DNA from: Fulvimarina uroteuthidis | GTDB taxonomy: Bacteria > Pseudomonadota > Alphaproteobacteria > Rhizobiales > Rhizobiaceae | Direction of reading: 5' to 3' | Assembly (NCBI RefSeq): GCF_034321785.1 | Contig: NZ_JAXLPB010000002.1 | Location: 62,001-126,000 of the forward strand | Length of the DNA: 64,000 nt | Shown: positions 49,532-58,810 of the stretch, in pieces | Layout: the number at the start of each line of letters is the position of its first letter | Position numbering within the stretch: the first letter of the stretch is position 1 | Notes under the pieces: model-generated | Told to the model about the DNA's origin: nothing | Databases searched by the model: none | What the model saw: only the letters and a program-made list of their open reading frames with translations | Program-made: the position numbers and the translations under genes

Positions 49532-50736
49532 TGGCCAATCGCTTCTACGCTCTCATCGCCGCGATCGCGGTGGTTCTGCTGGTCGTCTGGAACTCGATCT
49601 TCATCGTCAATGAGAAGGAACAGGCGATCGTCCTGCGCTTCGGCGAGATCCAGCGCGTGGTCGAGGAACCGGGCCTCTATTTCAAGATGCCGTTCGGCTT
49701 TGCCGGGGCCGACAACGTCCAGATGCTGCCCGATCGCCTGCTGCGCTTCGACCTCGACGATATCCGCGTCCAGGTCTCGGGCGGCCGCTTCTACGTGGTC
49801 GACGCGTTCCTCGTCTACAATATCTCGGACGCCGCCCAGTTCCGGCGCACGGTCTCGGGCTCGATCCCGCAGGCCGAGCAGCGTCTGCGCACCCGTCTCG
49901 ATGCTGCGCTGCGCCGTGTCTACGGTCTTCGCGGCTTCGAGGACGCCCTGTCGAACGAGCGTGGCGAGATGATGCGTCAGGTGCGTGACGAGATCGTCGA
50001 GGATGCCGCATCGCTCGGCATCCAGCTCACCGACGTGCGCATCCGCCGGACCGACCTGACGGACGAGGTTTCCCAGCAGACCTACGAGCGGATGCAGGCC
50101 GAACGTCTCGCCGAAGCCGAGCGTCTTCGCGCCCGCGGTCAGGTGGCGGCGCGCGAAATCCGCGCCGGTGCCGACCGTACGGTCGTCGAGACGAAGGCAG
50201 CAGCCCGCCGCGACGCCGAGATCCTTCAGGGTCAGGGCGATGCCGAGCGAAACCGCGTGTTCGGCGAAGCTTTCAGCGCGGACCCCGAGTTCTTCGACTT
50301 CTACCGGTCGATGAGCGCCTATCGCGTCGCCCTCGAAAATTCCGGCACGACCCTCGTCCTGTCGCCGGATTCGGAGTTCTTCCGCTACTTCCAGAACGAT
50401 GCGGTGCGCCAGGGCAATGCGTCGGGCTCGACGCCCTCCTTCCCGCTCCTGACGCCGCAGACCGGCGCGCAGACCGGGACGGACGCCGGCACGCAGCCGC
50501 GGGCCGGTGCCGGCGAGACCGGGGCAGCCGGCGACGAAGGCGCAGCGGCCGGGGATATTCCCGGCGTCATCGATCTTCGGGAAGCGGCGGCGGAAGCTGC
50601 CGCCGATACGCCGCCGGTCGTCACGCCCGACGAGCCGGCTGCCGCCGATACGCCCGCCGATGCGGCGGGCACGGCCGGAACGCCCGCCGACGCCGGCACA
50701 GGCGAGGCTGAACCCCAGGACAATCCGGCCCAGTGA
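49531..50736 (+). CDS. hflC: FtsH modulator HflC, with long C-terminal extension
   Basis: A 401-aa partner of HflK. A membrane anchor at 5-25 (FYALIAAIAVVLLVVWNSIF) is followed by the SPFH domain (IVNEKEQAIVLRFGEIQRV, PGLYFKMPF), RTRLDAALRRVYGLRGFEDAL and the GDAERNRVFGEAFSADPEFFDFYRSM helix. Residues about 300-401 are a Pro/Ala/Thr/Asp-rich extension beyond the usual 290-335 aa. The start overlaps the hflK stop by 1 nt, and its stop overlaps the DUF2065 gene. Confidence 0.94.
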   Translation: MANRFYALIAAIAVVLLVVWNSIFIVNEKEQAIVLRFGEIQRVVEEPGLYFKMPFGFAGADNVQMLPDRLLRFDLDDIRVQVSGGRFYVVDAFLVYNISDAAQFRRTVSGSIPQAEQRLRTRLDAALRRVYGLRGFEDALSNERGEMMRQVRDEIVEDAASLGIQLTDVRIRRTDLTDEVSQQTYERMQAERLAEAERLRARGQVAAREIRAGADRTVVETKAAARRDAEILQGQGDAERNRVFGEAFSADPEFFDFYRSMSAYRVALENSGTTLVLSPDSEFFRYFQNDAVRQGNASGSTPSFPLLTPQTGAQTGTDAGTQPRAGAGETGAAGDEGAAAGDIPGVIDLREAAAEAAADTPPVVTPDEPAAADTPADAAGTAGTPADAGTGEAEPQDNPAQ

Positions 50737-50918
50737 CGGATTTCCTCACCGCCCTCGGTCTCCTTCTGGTGATCGAGGGCGTTGTCTATGCAGCCTTCCC
50801 GTCTCTCGTGAAGCGCATGGCGTCCGAGGCCTTGAGCGCGCCCGACAAATCCCTGCGCATCGGCGGCCTCGTCGCAGCTTTTGCCGGCCTCGGCATCGTC
50901 TGGTTCCTGCGGTCCTGA
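50733..50918 (+). CDS. DUF2065 family small membrane protein
   Basis: A 61-aa protein with two hydrophobic helices (FLTALGLLLVIEGVVYAAFP and IGGLVAAFAGLGIVWFLRS), the DUF2065 pattern also known as YjeT. It starts with a GTG at 50733 that overlaps the hflC stop. The gene follows hflKC in many proteobacteria, suggesting a link to the HflKC-FtsH membrane complex. Confidence 0.9.
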   Translation: MTDFLTALGLLLVIEGVVYAAFPSLVKRMASEALSAPDKSLRIGGLVAAFAGLGIVWFLRS

Positions 50919-51214
50919 AGCGATGGCGACGGAATCGGCGGAAACCGCCGTCGGCCTGCGGACTCGCGTGCTGCGCCGATCATTTGCCGCGCGACGCCCA
51001 TGCCTGTTCCCGATATCCGCAACTTCGGTCTCAACCATCTGCGATCATGCCCCGCGCCGCACGCAATTGAACGTGAGCGCCGCTCCCCGAGACTTATGAC
51101 GCACTTGCGCGCAGCCGGCCGAGCGTGGAAGCATGGCGGCAACGCACAGGCATTGCCGCCGCCGGCACCGCTTGGGCCCAGTGACGCTTGGAAAAAACAA
51201 AAGAAGATCCGCCG

Positions 51215-53128
51215 ATGACCGCTCGACTGCCGCGCTTCTTCGCAACGACCGCGCTTTTCGCGGCCATGGCGATCAATCCCGCTCATGCGCAGGACCCCGG
51301 CGCAGCCGGAAGCGCGACCGACGGGGTCGCGCAGACCCCAGAGCCCGCCGCCCCATCGACGGACGGCGCGGCACCGCCGGCTGTCCCCGAGGCGCCTTCG
51401 CCGGCACCCCAGGCGCCTGCCCCTCAGGCCCCTCAGGCCCCGGCCGCCGAGATGCCCGCTCCGCAGGCCCCCGCGCCAAGCGAGCAAGCCCCGTCGCCTG
51501 ACGGGTCGGCGGGCACCGACGGCGCGGGAAACAGGGAAGACGCCGACCCCGCCGCGCCGAGGCCCGAAGAGAGCCAGGGCGAATCCGTCGTCCCCGCTCT
51601 GCCCGCCCCGCCGGTCGATGAAGCTACACCGGGCAAGACACCGGCCGACGTCAGCCAGTCCACGGTCACCATGCCGCCCGCCCGTGCCGACCATGGGCCG
51701 CAATCGGTGTCCGATCTTGCCGAAAGCCTGCTCGACGCGGTCGTCAACATCTCCACGTCGCAGCGCGTCGAACGGCCGGGCGGCGGCATTCCGCCCCTCG
51801 AAGCGCCGGAAGGCTCACCCCTCCAGGACTTCTTCGACGACCTCCTGCGCGGCGACGACAGCCCGTCGGGAAGCCGCGTCCAGTCGCTCGGCTCCGGATT
51901 CGTCATCGACCCGTCCGGCATCGTGGTCACCAACAACCACGTCATCCAGGACGCCGACGAGATCACAGTCAATTTCGCCGATGGCTCCAAGCTCGAAGCC
52001 GAACTCCTCGGCCGCGACCCGAAGACCGATCTCGCCGTCCTCAAGGTCGATGCCGGCAAGGAGCTTCCCTCCGTCGCGTTCGGCGATTCGGAAGAGATCC
52101 GGATCGGCGACTGGGTCATGGCGATCGGCAATCCGTTCGGCCTCGGCGGTTCTGTCTCCATCGGCATCGTCTCGGCGCGGGGCCGCAACATCAATGCCGG
52201 CCCCTACGACAATTTCATCCAGACCGACGCCGCCATCAATCGCGGCAATTCCGGCGGCCCGCTCTTCGACATGGACGGCGACGTCGTCGGCATCAACACC
52301 GCCATCATGTCGCCGACCGGCGGCTCCATCGGCATCGGCTTCTCGGTCCCTTCCAATCTCGCCGTCAATGTCGTCAACCAGTTGCGCGAATTCGGCGAGA
52401 CCCGGCGCGGCTGGCTCGGCGTGCGCCTGTCGGCCGTCACCGACGATATCGCGAACGGCCTCGGAATCGGCGAGGCGAAAGGCGCGGTCGTCGTGGGCAC
52501 GATCGACGGCGGCCCCTCCGTCGGCGTCCTGAAAGCCGGCGACGTGATCACGTCCTTCGATGGCAAGAGCGTCGAGACCTCGCGCGACCTTCCGCGCATC
52601 GTCGCCGAAACGCCGGTCGGCAAGGAAGTCGACGTCGAGATCCTGCGCAAGACCTCGCGCGACACCGACGCGGAGCCCGAAACCGTGCAGATCACGCTCG
52701 GACGCCTCGAGGACGGCGAACGCCAGATGGCCAGTGCGGATGGCGAACCGGGCGATGGCACGGCGGAGGGGAGCGGCGAAGCCGAACCGGACGGCGGCGA
52801 GAGCGAGGCGTCCCCCGAGACGGACGAGGCCGAACCGGTTCTCGGCCTGACGCTGGGTGCGATCGACGAGGCCGCCCGCCAGGCGTACGGTCTGGCCGAG
52901 GATGCGAGCGGCGTTCTCGTCACCGAGGTCGTCACCGGCTCGAACGCCGAGGAAAAGGGGATCGAGCCCGGCATGACTATCCGCGAGGTCGCCCAGGAAA
53001 CCGTCTCCTCGGTCGAGGAGGTGGAAGAAAAGCTTGCCGACCTGCGCGAACGGGGCCGCCGCAACGCGCTCATGCTTTTGGCCGACCCCGGAGGCGACCT
53101 GCGCTTCGTGGTCCTGCCCCTCGACTGA
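51215..53128 (+). CDS. degP: Do-family periplasmic serine protease (DegP/HtrA)
   Basis: A 637-aa secreted protease. A signal peptide (residues 1-25, FFATTALFAAMAINPAHAQ) precedes an unusual 125-residue Pro/Ala-rich stretch. The trypsin-like domain has His242 (VTNNHVIQ), Asp272 (KTDLAVL) and Ser346 (RGNSGGPLF). PDZ1 follows (about 400-490), then an acidic linker and PDZ2 (VLVTEVVTGSNAEEKGIEPG). It degrades or refolds misfolded envelope proteins. ATG 51215 with AAGAAGA is preferred over an in-frame TTG at 51188. It closes the hflKC cluster, 296 nt downstream. Confidence 0.93.
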   Translation: MTARLPRFFATTALFAAMAINPAHAQDPGAAGSATDGVAQTPEPAAPSTDGAAPPAVPEAPSPAPQAPAPQAPQAPAAEMPAPQAPAPSEQAPSPDGSAGTDGAGNREDADPAAPRPEESQGESVVPALPAPPVDEATPGKTPADVSQSTVTMPPARADHGPQSVSDLAESLLDAVVNISTSQRVERPGGGIPPLEAPEGSPLQDFFDDLLRGDDSPSGSRVQSLGSGFVIDPSGIVVTNNHVIQDADEITVNFADGSKLEAELLGRDPKTDLAVLKVDAGKELPSVAFGDSEEIRIGDWVMAIGNPFGLGGSVSIGIVSARGRNINAGPYDNFIQTDAAINRGNSGGPLFDMDGDVVGINTAIMSPTGGSIGIGFSVPSNLAVNVVNQLREFGETRRGWLGVRLSAVTDDIANGLGIGEAKGAVVVGTIDGGPSVGVLKAGDVITSFDGKSVETSRDLPRIVAETPVGKEVDVEILRKTSRDTDAEPETVQITLGRLEDGERQMASADGEPGDGTAEGSGEAEPDGGESEASPETDEAEPVLGLTLGAIDEAARQAYGLAEDASGVLVTEVVTGSNAEEKGIEPGMTIREVAQETVSSVEEVEEKLADLRERGRRNALMLLADPGGDLRFVVLPLD

Positions 53129-53588
53129 CCACGAGTTCCGGGCCTTTGGGCCTTTGGGTCTTCGGCAAGCGGCGCGGCATGATCGCCTCTGCCGGTCCGC
53201 GGACACGCGCCGCATGGTCCGGGCGTGCTTCCGCGCCTCCGGCACGCGCACCCGCGGTGCGCGCGTGCCATCGGAACGTCCGAACGCTTCGCCGACCACG
53301 TTCCGGTGGTGATAAAGATGCAAGGTTCAACGAGCCGGGTTTCTTTTTTTTCTTCAAGATATGTTCACGCGAATGCGAGCCCTGCGCGGCAAGGGTTTCG
53401 CACTCGCATGACGAGCGAGACGTGCTCCGCCGGTAACAGGCTGATCGACAAGATCTTTCTCGACAGTGCCCGCCATTGTGCGAAGCTTCGCAAACGGTCA
53501 CACTCATCCGGACAGATCGAATGGCGTCAATATCTCGCCGGGCCGCAACGGCCTCGATCAACAGGGTTTTCGAAGGGACACGACTATC
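53129..53588. other. Long leader upstream of the Omp25-like gene
   Basis: These 460 nt have no credible gene. They include a T-rich tract (53341-53352) and an ATGCGAG/CTCGCAT inverted repeat (53373-53379 with 53403-53409). A promoter and long 5' leader for the abundant outer membrane protein are likely here. Confidence 0.45.
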
Positions 53589-54407
53589 ATGAAGCATCTT
53601 CTTCTCTCCGCCGCCGCCATCGCCATGCTGACCGCACCATCGCTCGCAGCCGACGTCGTCTATCAGGAGCCGATGATGGATTCCGCGCCGATGATGGACG
53701 TCATGCCCGTCGCATCCGGCTGGACCGGCCTCTATGTCGGTGTGCAGGGTGGTGGCGCCTTCAATCCGGAAGATCCGGACAATGTCACGCTGTCGCCGAA
53801 CGGCTTCGCGTTCCAGGGGTCCGCGATCCAGCGCGCATTCGGAAGCAACTTTGATTCGAACTTCGATTCGAGCTTCATCGGCGGTGCGCACATCGGTTAC
53901 GACTACCAGATCGATCAGATCGTCCTCGGTGTCGTTGCAGACCTCAACGCACTCGACGTGACGCGCTCCTCGAACGCCGACTCGAACACCCCGGCCTTCT
54001 ACCGCACCAACCGCAACCTCGACTATCTCGGCACGGTCCGCGCTCGCGCCGGTTACCTCGTCACCCCGTCGGCCCTGGCCTACGCGACCGGTGGTCTGGC
54101 CTATGGCGAAGTCGACTATTCCTTCTCGACCAATTCGCCGGCAGCGCTGGGCAACAATCCGCGCGCGATCGTCAGCGAAGACGAGGACGATTTCGGCTAC
54201 ACCGTCGGTGGCGGCATGGAAGTCAAGTTCACCGAGAACATGTCGTTCGGTGCCGAATATCTCTACACCAATCTCGGCGGCAGCGGCTCGACCCGCCTTT
54301 CGGGCGGACCTTTCGCCGGCGGCGTGAACGGCTCGACCGATTTCGACGTCAACGACGATTTCGACTTCCACACGGTCACCGCGAAAATCTCCTACAAGTT
54401 CAACTAA
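53589..54407 (+). CDS. Omp25/Omp31-family outer membrane protein
   Basis: A 272-aa beta-barrel. The signal peptide ends at SLAAD (residues 1-21). The mature protein begins with an acidic linker and then WTGLYVGVQGGGAFN, the typical Omp25/31/OmpA-like opening. SFIGGAHIGYDYQIDQ, YLGTVRARAGYLVTPSALAYATGGLAYGEV and the C-terminal DFHTVTAKISYKFN, ending in the aromatic residue needed for BAM insertion, confirm it. This family makes abundant surface proteins in Brucella and rhizobia. It ends at a strong terminator and has a long untranslated leader. Confidence 0.93.
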   Translation: MKHLLLSAAAIAMLTAPSLAADVVYQEPMMDSAPMMDVMPVASGWTGLYVGVQGGGAFNPEDPDNVTLSPNGFAFQGSAIQRAFGSNFDSNFDSSFIGGAHIGYDYQIDQIVLGVVADLNALDVTRSSNADSNTPAFYRTNRNLDYLGTVRARAGYLVTPSALAYATGGLAYGEVDYSFSTNSPAALGNNPRAIVSEDEDDFGYTVGGGMEVKFTENMSFGAEYLYTNLGGSGSTRLSGGPFAGGVNGSTDFDVNDDFDFHTVTAKISYKFN

Positions 54408-54436
54408 GCCTCCTCCAGCTTGGATCGAACCGTGCG

Positions 54437-54466
54437 AAAACCGGTGCCGAAAGGCACCGGTTTTTT
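54437..54466 (+). terminator. Terminator of the Omp25-like gene
   Basis: A perfect 12-bp stem (54437-54448 with 54453-54464) with GAAA loop and a run of six T follows 30 nt after the stop. Confidence 0.93.
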
Positions 54467-54527
54467 CGTGCGCGCGGTGCAAAACGCCCTATCGTGTCCG
54501 CATCGTCGAACATGAGGAGCGAGGCCA

Positions 54528-55409
54528 ATGGAGAGTGTTCCCACCCGGATCGTGGACGAACGGAGGCTCGAGCTCGGCGAGGGGCCAAGCTACGATGCGC
54601 TGACCGACACGGCCGCCTGGTTCGATATTCTGGGGCGCACCCTTTACGAGATGCCACTCTCGACCGGCACGGTCACAGCCCACGCACTGCCGCGCATGGC
54701 GAGCGAGATCGCGGCCATCGACGCGACGCGCCAGCTTCTGGCCATGGAGGACGGGCTCTATATCAGGGACCGGGCGTCGGGCGCCCTCACCCTTCACCTG
54801 CCGCTCGAAGCGGACGATCCGAACACCCGCTCCAACGACGGCAACGTCCACCCGTCCGGCGCGCTCTGGGTCGGCACCATGGGCAAGGGCGCCGAGCGCG
54901 AAGCCGGCACTATCTATCATTATCGAAAGGGCGTCCTCACGCCGCTCTATCGCGACATCTCGATCCCCAACGCCATCGCCTTCACCGAGGACGGCCGCAC
55001 AGGCTATTTCTGCGACACGGTGGTGAACAAGCTGATGCGGGTGGCGCTCGATCCGGCAACGGGCCTGCCGATCGCCGAGCCTGAGCTCTTCCACGACCAG
55101 ACGCAGCATGAAGGAGGCCTCGACGGCGCTTGCGTCGCCAGGGACGGGACGCTCGTCATCGCCTGCTGGAGCGCCGGCAGCCTGCTTGTCCTCTCACCCT
55201 CCGGCGAGACGCTGCGCACGATCGAGGTTCCCTCGAGCCAGCCCACCTGCCCCGCCTTCATCGGCAGGAAGGCCGACCGGCTCCTCGTCACCACGGCCTG
55301 GGAACATATGACACCCGACCAACAGTCGACCGACGCCAGTGCCGGCATGACCTTCATTCTCGACATCGGCCTCGAAGGCCGCCACGTGCCGCAGGTCGTG
55401 ATCGAATAG
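54528..55409 (+). CDS. SMP-30/gluconolactonase family lactonase
   Basis: A 293-aa six-bladed propeller lactonase (PF08450). The metal-binding residues fall into place: Glu18 (LELGEGPSYD), Asn103 (RSNDGNVHPSG), Asn148 (ISIPNAIAF) and Asp199 (GGLDGACVARDG). Enzymes in this family hydrolyse sugar lactones such as gluconolactone, arabinolactone or related acids. The substrate is open; no sugar dehydrogenase is adjacent, though an SDR lies elsewhere in the window. It is transcribed alone between two terminators. Confidence 0.9.
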   Translation: MESVPTRIVDERRLELGEGPSYDALTDTAAWFDILGRTLYEMPLSTGTVTAHALPRMASEIAAIDATRQLLAMEDGLYIRDRASGALTLHLPLEADDPNTRSNDGNVHPSGALWVGTMGKGAEREAGTIYHYRKGVLTPLYRDISIPNAIAFTEDGRTGYFCDTVVNKLMRVALDPATGLPIAEPELFHDQTQHEGGLDGACVARDGTLVIACWSAGSLLVLSPSGETLRTIEVPSSQPTCPAFIGRKADRLLVTTAWEHMTPDQQSTDASAGMTFILDIGLEGRHVPQVVIE

Positions 55410-55476
55410 ACGATCGGGTGGTCGCAAGAAGGGGCCGCGCTGAGACGTCGGGATCGAAGCGGCCCGTTCGAACGCG

Positions 55477-55508
55477 AAAAGCGCGCCCGGTTGCCCGGAC
55501 GCGCTTTT
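55477..55508. terminator. Bidirectional terminator between SMP-30 gene and pnp
   Basis: AAAAGCGC (55477-55484) pairs with GCGCTTTT (55501-55508) around a CCCGG...CCGG inner stem. T-runs occur on both strands, serving the converging genes. Confidence 0.88.
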
Positions 55509-55548
55509 TTTCGGTGGCCGATCGACGATCGGCTGTGAGCTTGCCGGA

Positions 55549-57681
55549 TCAGCCCTCGTCGTTGGCCGACGACTTGCTCTCTTCGCCGGTCTCCTGATCG
55601 ACGACCTTCATCGACAGGCGCACCTTGCCGCGCTCGTCGAAGCCCATCAGCTTGACCCAGACCTTCTGGCCTTCCTTGACGACGTCCGTCGTCTTGGCGA
55701 CCCGGCCTTCACCGAGCTGCGAGATGTGCACGAGGCCATCGCGCGAGCCGAAGAAGTTGACGAAGGCGCCGAACTCGACGGTCTTCACGACCGTCCCCTC
55801 GTAGATCTCGCCGACTTCCGGCTCGGCCACGATCGAATGGATCCACTTGCGGGCCGCTTCGATCTCCTTGGCCGAGGAGGAGGCGATCTTGATCGTGCCC
55901 TCGTCGTCGATGTTGATCTTGGCGCCGGTCTTTTCGACGATCTCGCGGATGATCTTGCCGCCCGAACCGATCACGTCGCGGATCTTGTCGGTCGGGATCT
56001 GCATGACCTCGATGCGCGGGGCGAACTCGCCGAGTTCGGCGCGCGCCTCGCCCAGGGAATTGGCCATCTCGCCGAGAATGTGCAGACGTCCGCCACGGGC
56101 CTGGTCGAGGGCGATCTTCATGATCTCCTCGGTGATGCCCTGGATCTTGATGTCCATCTGCAGCGCGGTGATGCCTTCGTCGGTGCCGGCCACCTTGAAG
56201 TCCATGTCGCCGAGATGATCCTCGTCACCCAGAATATCCGACAGAACCGCATAGCGGTCGTCTTCCTTGATGAGCCCCATGGCGATGCCGGCCACCGGAC
56301 GCTTCAGGGGAACGCCGGCATCCATGAACGCCAGCGAGGTGCCGCAGACCGTCGCCATCGAGGACGAACCGTTGGATTCGGTGATCTCGGAGACCGCGCG
56401 CAGCGTGTAGGGGAACTGCTCGGGCGCCGGCAGGACCGGACGGATCGCGCGCCAGGCGAGCTTTCCGTGGCCGATCTCGCGTCGGCCGGGCGAACCCATG
56501 CGGCCGGTCTCGCCGACCGAATAGGGCGGGAAGTTGTAATGGAGCAGGAAACGCTCCTTGTAGGTGCCGGTCAGGGCGTCGACGAACTGCTCGTCCTCGC
56601 CGGTCCCGAGAGTCGCCACCACCAGTGCCTGGGTCTCGCCGCGCGTGAACAGGGCCGAACCGTGGGTGCGCGGCAGGATGCCGGCCTCCGAGACGATCTG
56701 ACGGACCGTGTCGAGCGAGCGCCCGTCGATGCGGCTCTTGGTGTCGAGGATGTTCCAGCGGACGATCTTGGCCTGCAGGCTCTTGAATACCGTGCCGACG
56801 TCCTGCTTGGAATGGGCCGGGTTCTCCTCGCCCTCGGGCAGGAAATGGCCCATCACCTTCTGCTTGGCGACGTCGACCGCGGCCGAGCGCTGCTGCTTGT
56901 CGGTGATCTTGTAGGCCTCGCGCAGATCGTTCTCGATGAGCGTCAGCATTTCGCCCTCGAGCGCGGAATGATCCGGCGCATTGTGCTCGCGCGGCTCCTT
57001 GGCGGCGACTTCCGCCAGCTTGATGATCGCCTCGATCACCGGCTGGAACGCGCGATGGCCGGCCATGACGGCGCCCAGCATGATCTCCTCGGACAGCTCG
57101 TGAGCCTCCGATTCCACCATCAGAACGGCGTCCTGCGTGCCCGCGACGATGAGGTCGAGACTGGACTCGGGCATCTCGTCCACATGCGGATTGATCTTGT
57201 ATTCGCCGTTGATGTAGCCGACCCGCGCGCCGCCGATCGGACCCATGAAGGGCACGCCGGAAAGTGTCAGCGCAGCGGACGCCGCCACCATCGCGACCAC
57301 GTCCGGATCGTTCTCCAGATCATGTTGCAGAACGGTGAGCACGACCTGCGTGTCGTTCTTGTAGCCCTCTGCGAACAGCGGACGGATCGGACGATCGATC
57401 AGCCGCGAGGTCAGCGTCTCCTTCTCGGAAGGACGTCCCTCGCGCTTGAAGAAGCCGCCGGGGATCTTGCCGGCCGCGAACGTCTTTTCCTGGTAGTTCA
57501 CGGTCAGCGGAAAGAAGTCGAAGCCCGCCTTGGGCTGCTTTTCGGACACGACCGTCGCCATCACCACGGTCTCGCCATAGGTCGCGAGAACCGCGCCGTC
57601 GGCCTGCCGGGCGATCTTGCCGGTTTCGAGCGTCAGCCGGCGGCCGGCCCAGTCGATATCCACTTTGTGGGAATTGAACAT
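55549..57681 (-). CDS. pnp: Polyribonucleotide nucleotidyltransferase (PNPase)
   Basis: A 710-aa phosphorolytic 3'-5' RNase. Two RNase PH domains are recognised by FFPLTVNYQEKTFAAGKIPGGFFKREGRPSEKE and by FNFPPYSVGE-type segments (HYNFPPYSVGETGRMGSPGRREIGHG). The C-terminal KH domain has IGSGGKIIREI, and the S1 domain has GEIYEGTVVKTVEFGAFVNF and LVHISQLGE. It degrades mRNA and is part of the RNA turnover machinery. ATG 57681 fits the family start (MFNSHKVDIDW). It follows rpsO, the usual order, with a 364-nt gap. Confidence 0.97.
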   Translation of the reverse strand: MFNSHKVDIDWAGRRLTLETGKIARQADGAVLATYGETVVMATVVSEKQPKAGFDFFPLTVNYQEKTFAAGKIPGGFFKREGRPSEKETLTSRLIDRPIRPLFAEGYKNDTQVVLTVLQHDLENDPDVVAMVAASAALTLSGVPFMGPIGGARVGYINGEYKINPHVDEMPESSLDLIVAGTQDAVLMVESEAHELSEEIMLGAVMAGHRAFQPVIEAIIKLAEVAAKEPREHNAPDHSALEGEMLTLIENDLREAYKITDKQQRSAAVDVAKQKVMGHFLPEGEENPAHSKQDVGTVFKSLQAKIVRWNILDTKSRIDGRSLDTVRQIVSEAGILPRTHGSALFTRGETQALVVATLGTGEDEQFVDALTGTYKERFLLHYNFPPYSVGETGRMGSPGRREIGHGKLAWRAIRPVLPAPEQFPYTLRAVSEITESNGSSSMATVCGTSLAFMDAGVPLKRPVAGIAMGLIKEDDRYAVLSDILGDEDHLGDMDFKVAGTDEGITALQMDIKIQGITEEIMKIALDQARGGRLHILGEMANSLGEARAELGEFAPRIEVMQIPTDKIRDVIGSGGKIIREIVEKTGAKINIDDEGTIKIASSSAKEIEAARKWIHSIVAEPEVGEIYEGTVVKTVEFGAFVNFFGSRDGLVHISQLGEGRVAKTTDVVKEGQKVWVKLMGFDERGKVRLSMKVVDQETGEESKSSANDEG

Positions 57682-58045
57682 GTGTTCTTGCCTTGTCTTG
57701 CAGGCGATCCGGGCCGGGGGCTCACGGCCCTCGCAAAGCTCCGGTGTCCCGCCGTCCGCACCGTTTCGCAAGCTCTTGCAAAGCTGACGAAACCGGTTCG
57801 GGCTCGGGTCATCGGGGTCGGATCGCACATCGGGTGCGAACCTTGATCCACGGGCAAGACGACGGAATGTTTCGGATCGGATGCGGACCCCTGCCCGCCG
57901 GAAACATTCGGCAATCCTGCCCCATGACATCAAAATTCATCGGGTTGTCCGGGCGCTGGCCGCTGCGGTGAGGCGATGGCAGGTCCGGACATGAAAACCG
58001 GCGGGCCTCGATGAAGAGGCCCGCCGGGATTGCACTATAGCGGAA
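57682..58045. other. rpsO-pnp intergenic region
   Basis: The 364 nt hold the rpsO terminator at the right end and the pnp leader at the left. PNPase autoregulation in other bacteria targets this leader; no clear RNase III-type stem beyond the terminator was made out here. Confidence 0.45.
57994..58027 (-). terminator. Terminator of rpsO
   Basis: On the minus strand CCGGCGGGCCTC (58027-58016) pairs with 58009-57998, followed by TTTT. It lies about 20 nt past the rpsO stop. Confidence 0.85.
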
Positions 58046-58315
58046 CTAGCGGCGAAGGCCAAGACGCTGGATCAGCGTCTGGTAGCGCGCTTCGTCGGTC
58101 TTCTTCACATAGTCGAGAAGCCGGCGACGGGTCGAGACCATCTTCAGGAGACCACGACGGGAGTGGTTGTCCTTCTTGTGGTCCTTGAAATGGTCGGTCA
58201 GATTGGTGATGCGCTCGGTCAGAAGCGCGACCTGAACTTCCGGCGAACCGGTATCGTTCTCCTTGGTCGCATATTCCTTCATGAGCTCGGCTTTGCGCTC
58301 GAGTGTAATCGACAT
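58046..58315 (-). CDS. rpsO: 30S ribosomal protein S15
   Basis: An 89-aa protein, the exact size of S15. MSITLERKAELMKEYATKEND, the rRNA-binding HFKDHKKDNHSRRGLL block and DYVKKTDEARYQTLIQRLGLRR are all typical. S15 binds the 16S central domain early in 30S assembly. Its own terminator follows it. In most relatives truB (and rbfA) precede rpsO, but here the upstream neighbour on the minus strand is an ion channel gene after a 495-nt gap. Confidence 0.97.
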   Translation of the reverse strand: MSITLERKAELMKEYATKENDTGSPEVQVALLTERITNLTDHFKDHKKDNHSRRGLLKMVSTRRRLLDYVKKTDEARYQTLIQRLGLRR

Positions 58316-58611
58316 CGGGTACCCCTTTCATTGTGCGTTGTGGGTCGTGCCGCCCGGGCCGGGATGTCGTCCAGCATGGGCCGTGAATCATGGTGCGGGC
58401 GCGAGCCGGCATCCTGATGGGGTGCCTATAGGCGAATTGCGGCGCGATTGATAGGGGGATCGGGCAGGCCGGATCGGCGGGCGGGCGGTTTCAAGGTCTC
58501 GGTCGTCCGGAAGGGTGCTTGGTGGATTCCTCGTCCGGTCGAATGTCGGAGGTCGTCGTCGTCGGGCCCTCGTTCCGCACGTTCGCCTTTGGCTTTGATC
58601 CGCGTTGGCAT

Positions 58612-58701
58612 CGCCCTCATTCCCAACCCTCGCAACAGGAGGAGAGGCCCGGCGCCCTCGCCGTCACCACGTCCGATCCACGCCCCCATTCCAAACCCTC
58701 G
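58612..58701. repeat. Imperfect 21-nt direct repeat
   Basis: 58612-58632 and 58681-58701 agree at 19 of 21 positions (CGCCC-C-CATTCC-AACCCTCG type). They frame a 48-nt GC-rich spacer and look like decayed repeat-element remains. Confidence 0.5.
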
Positions 58702-58728
58702 TCATCCCGGGTCGAGCCCGGGATGACG
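58700..58728. repeat. CGTCATCCCGGG palindrome
   Basis: A perfect 12-bp stem (58700-58711 with 58717-58728) around TCGAG. This GTCATCCCGGG...CCCGGGATGAC form is a widely scattered intergenic palindrome in alphaproteobacteria. Confidence 0.7.
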
Positions 58729-58810
58729 AAACTGGGGGGGAAGGCTTGAAGACCGGCGGGCATTTCGTGGACTGAGCACCAGAACGGAACGCACCGCCTG
58801 AACACCGCAC

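Larger units (their letters stand above)
58316..58810. other. Repeat-bearing gap upstream of rpsO
   Basis: The 495 nt contain no credible gene. They carry a perfect palindrome (58700-58728) and a degenerate 21-nt direct repeat (58612-58632 and 58681-58701). The rpsO promoter should lie in the first 150 nt upstream of the gene. Confidence 0.5.

Noticed and set aside
58448..58749. Short open frames upstream of rpsO
   Set aside because: The peptides are arginine/proline rich, repetitive because of the direct repeat, and have no ribosome site. Better explained as repeat-bearing non-coding DNA.
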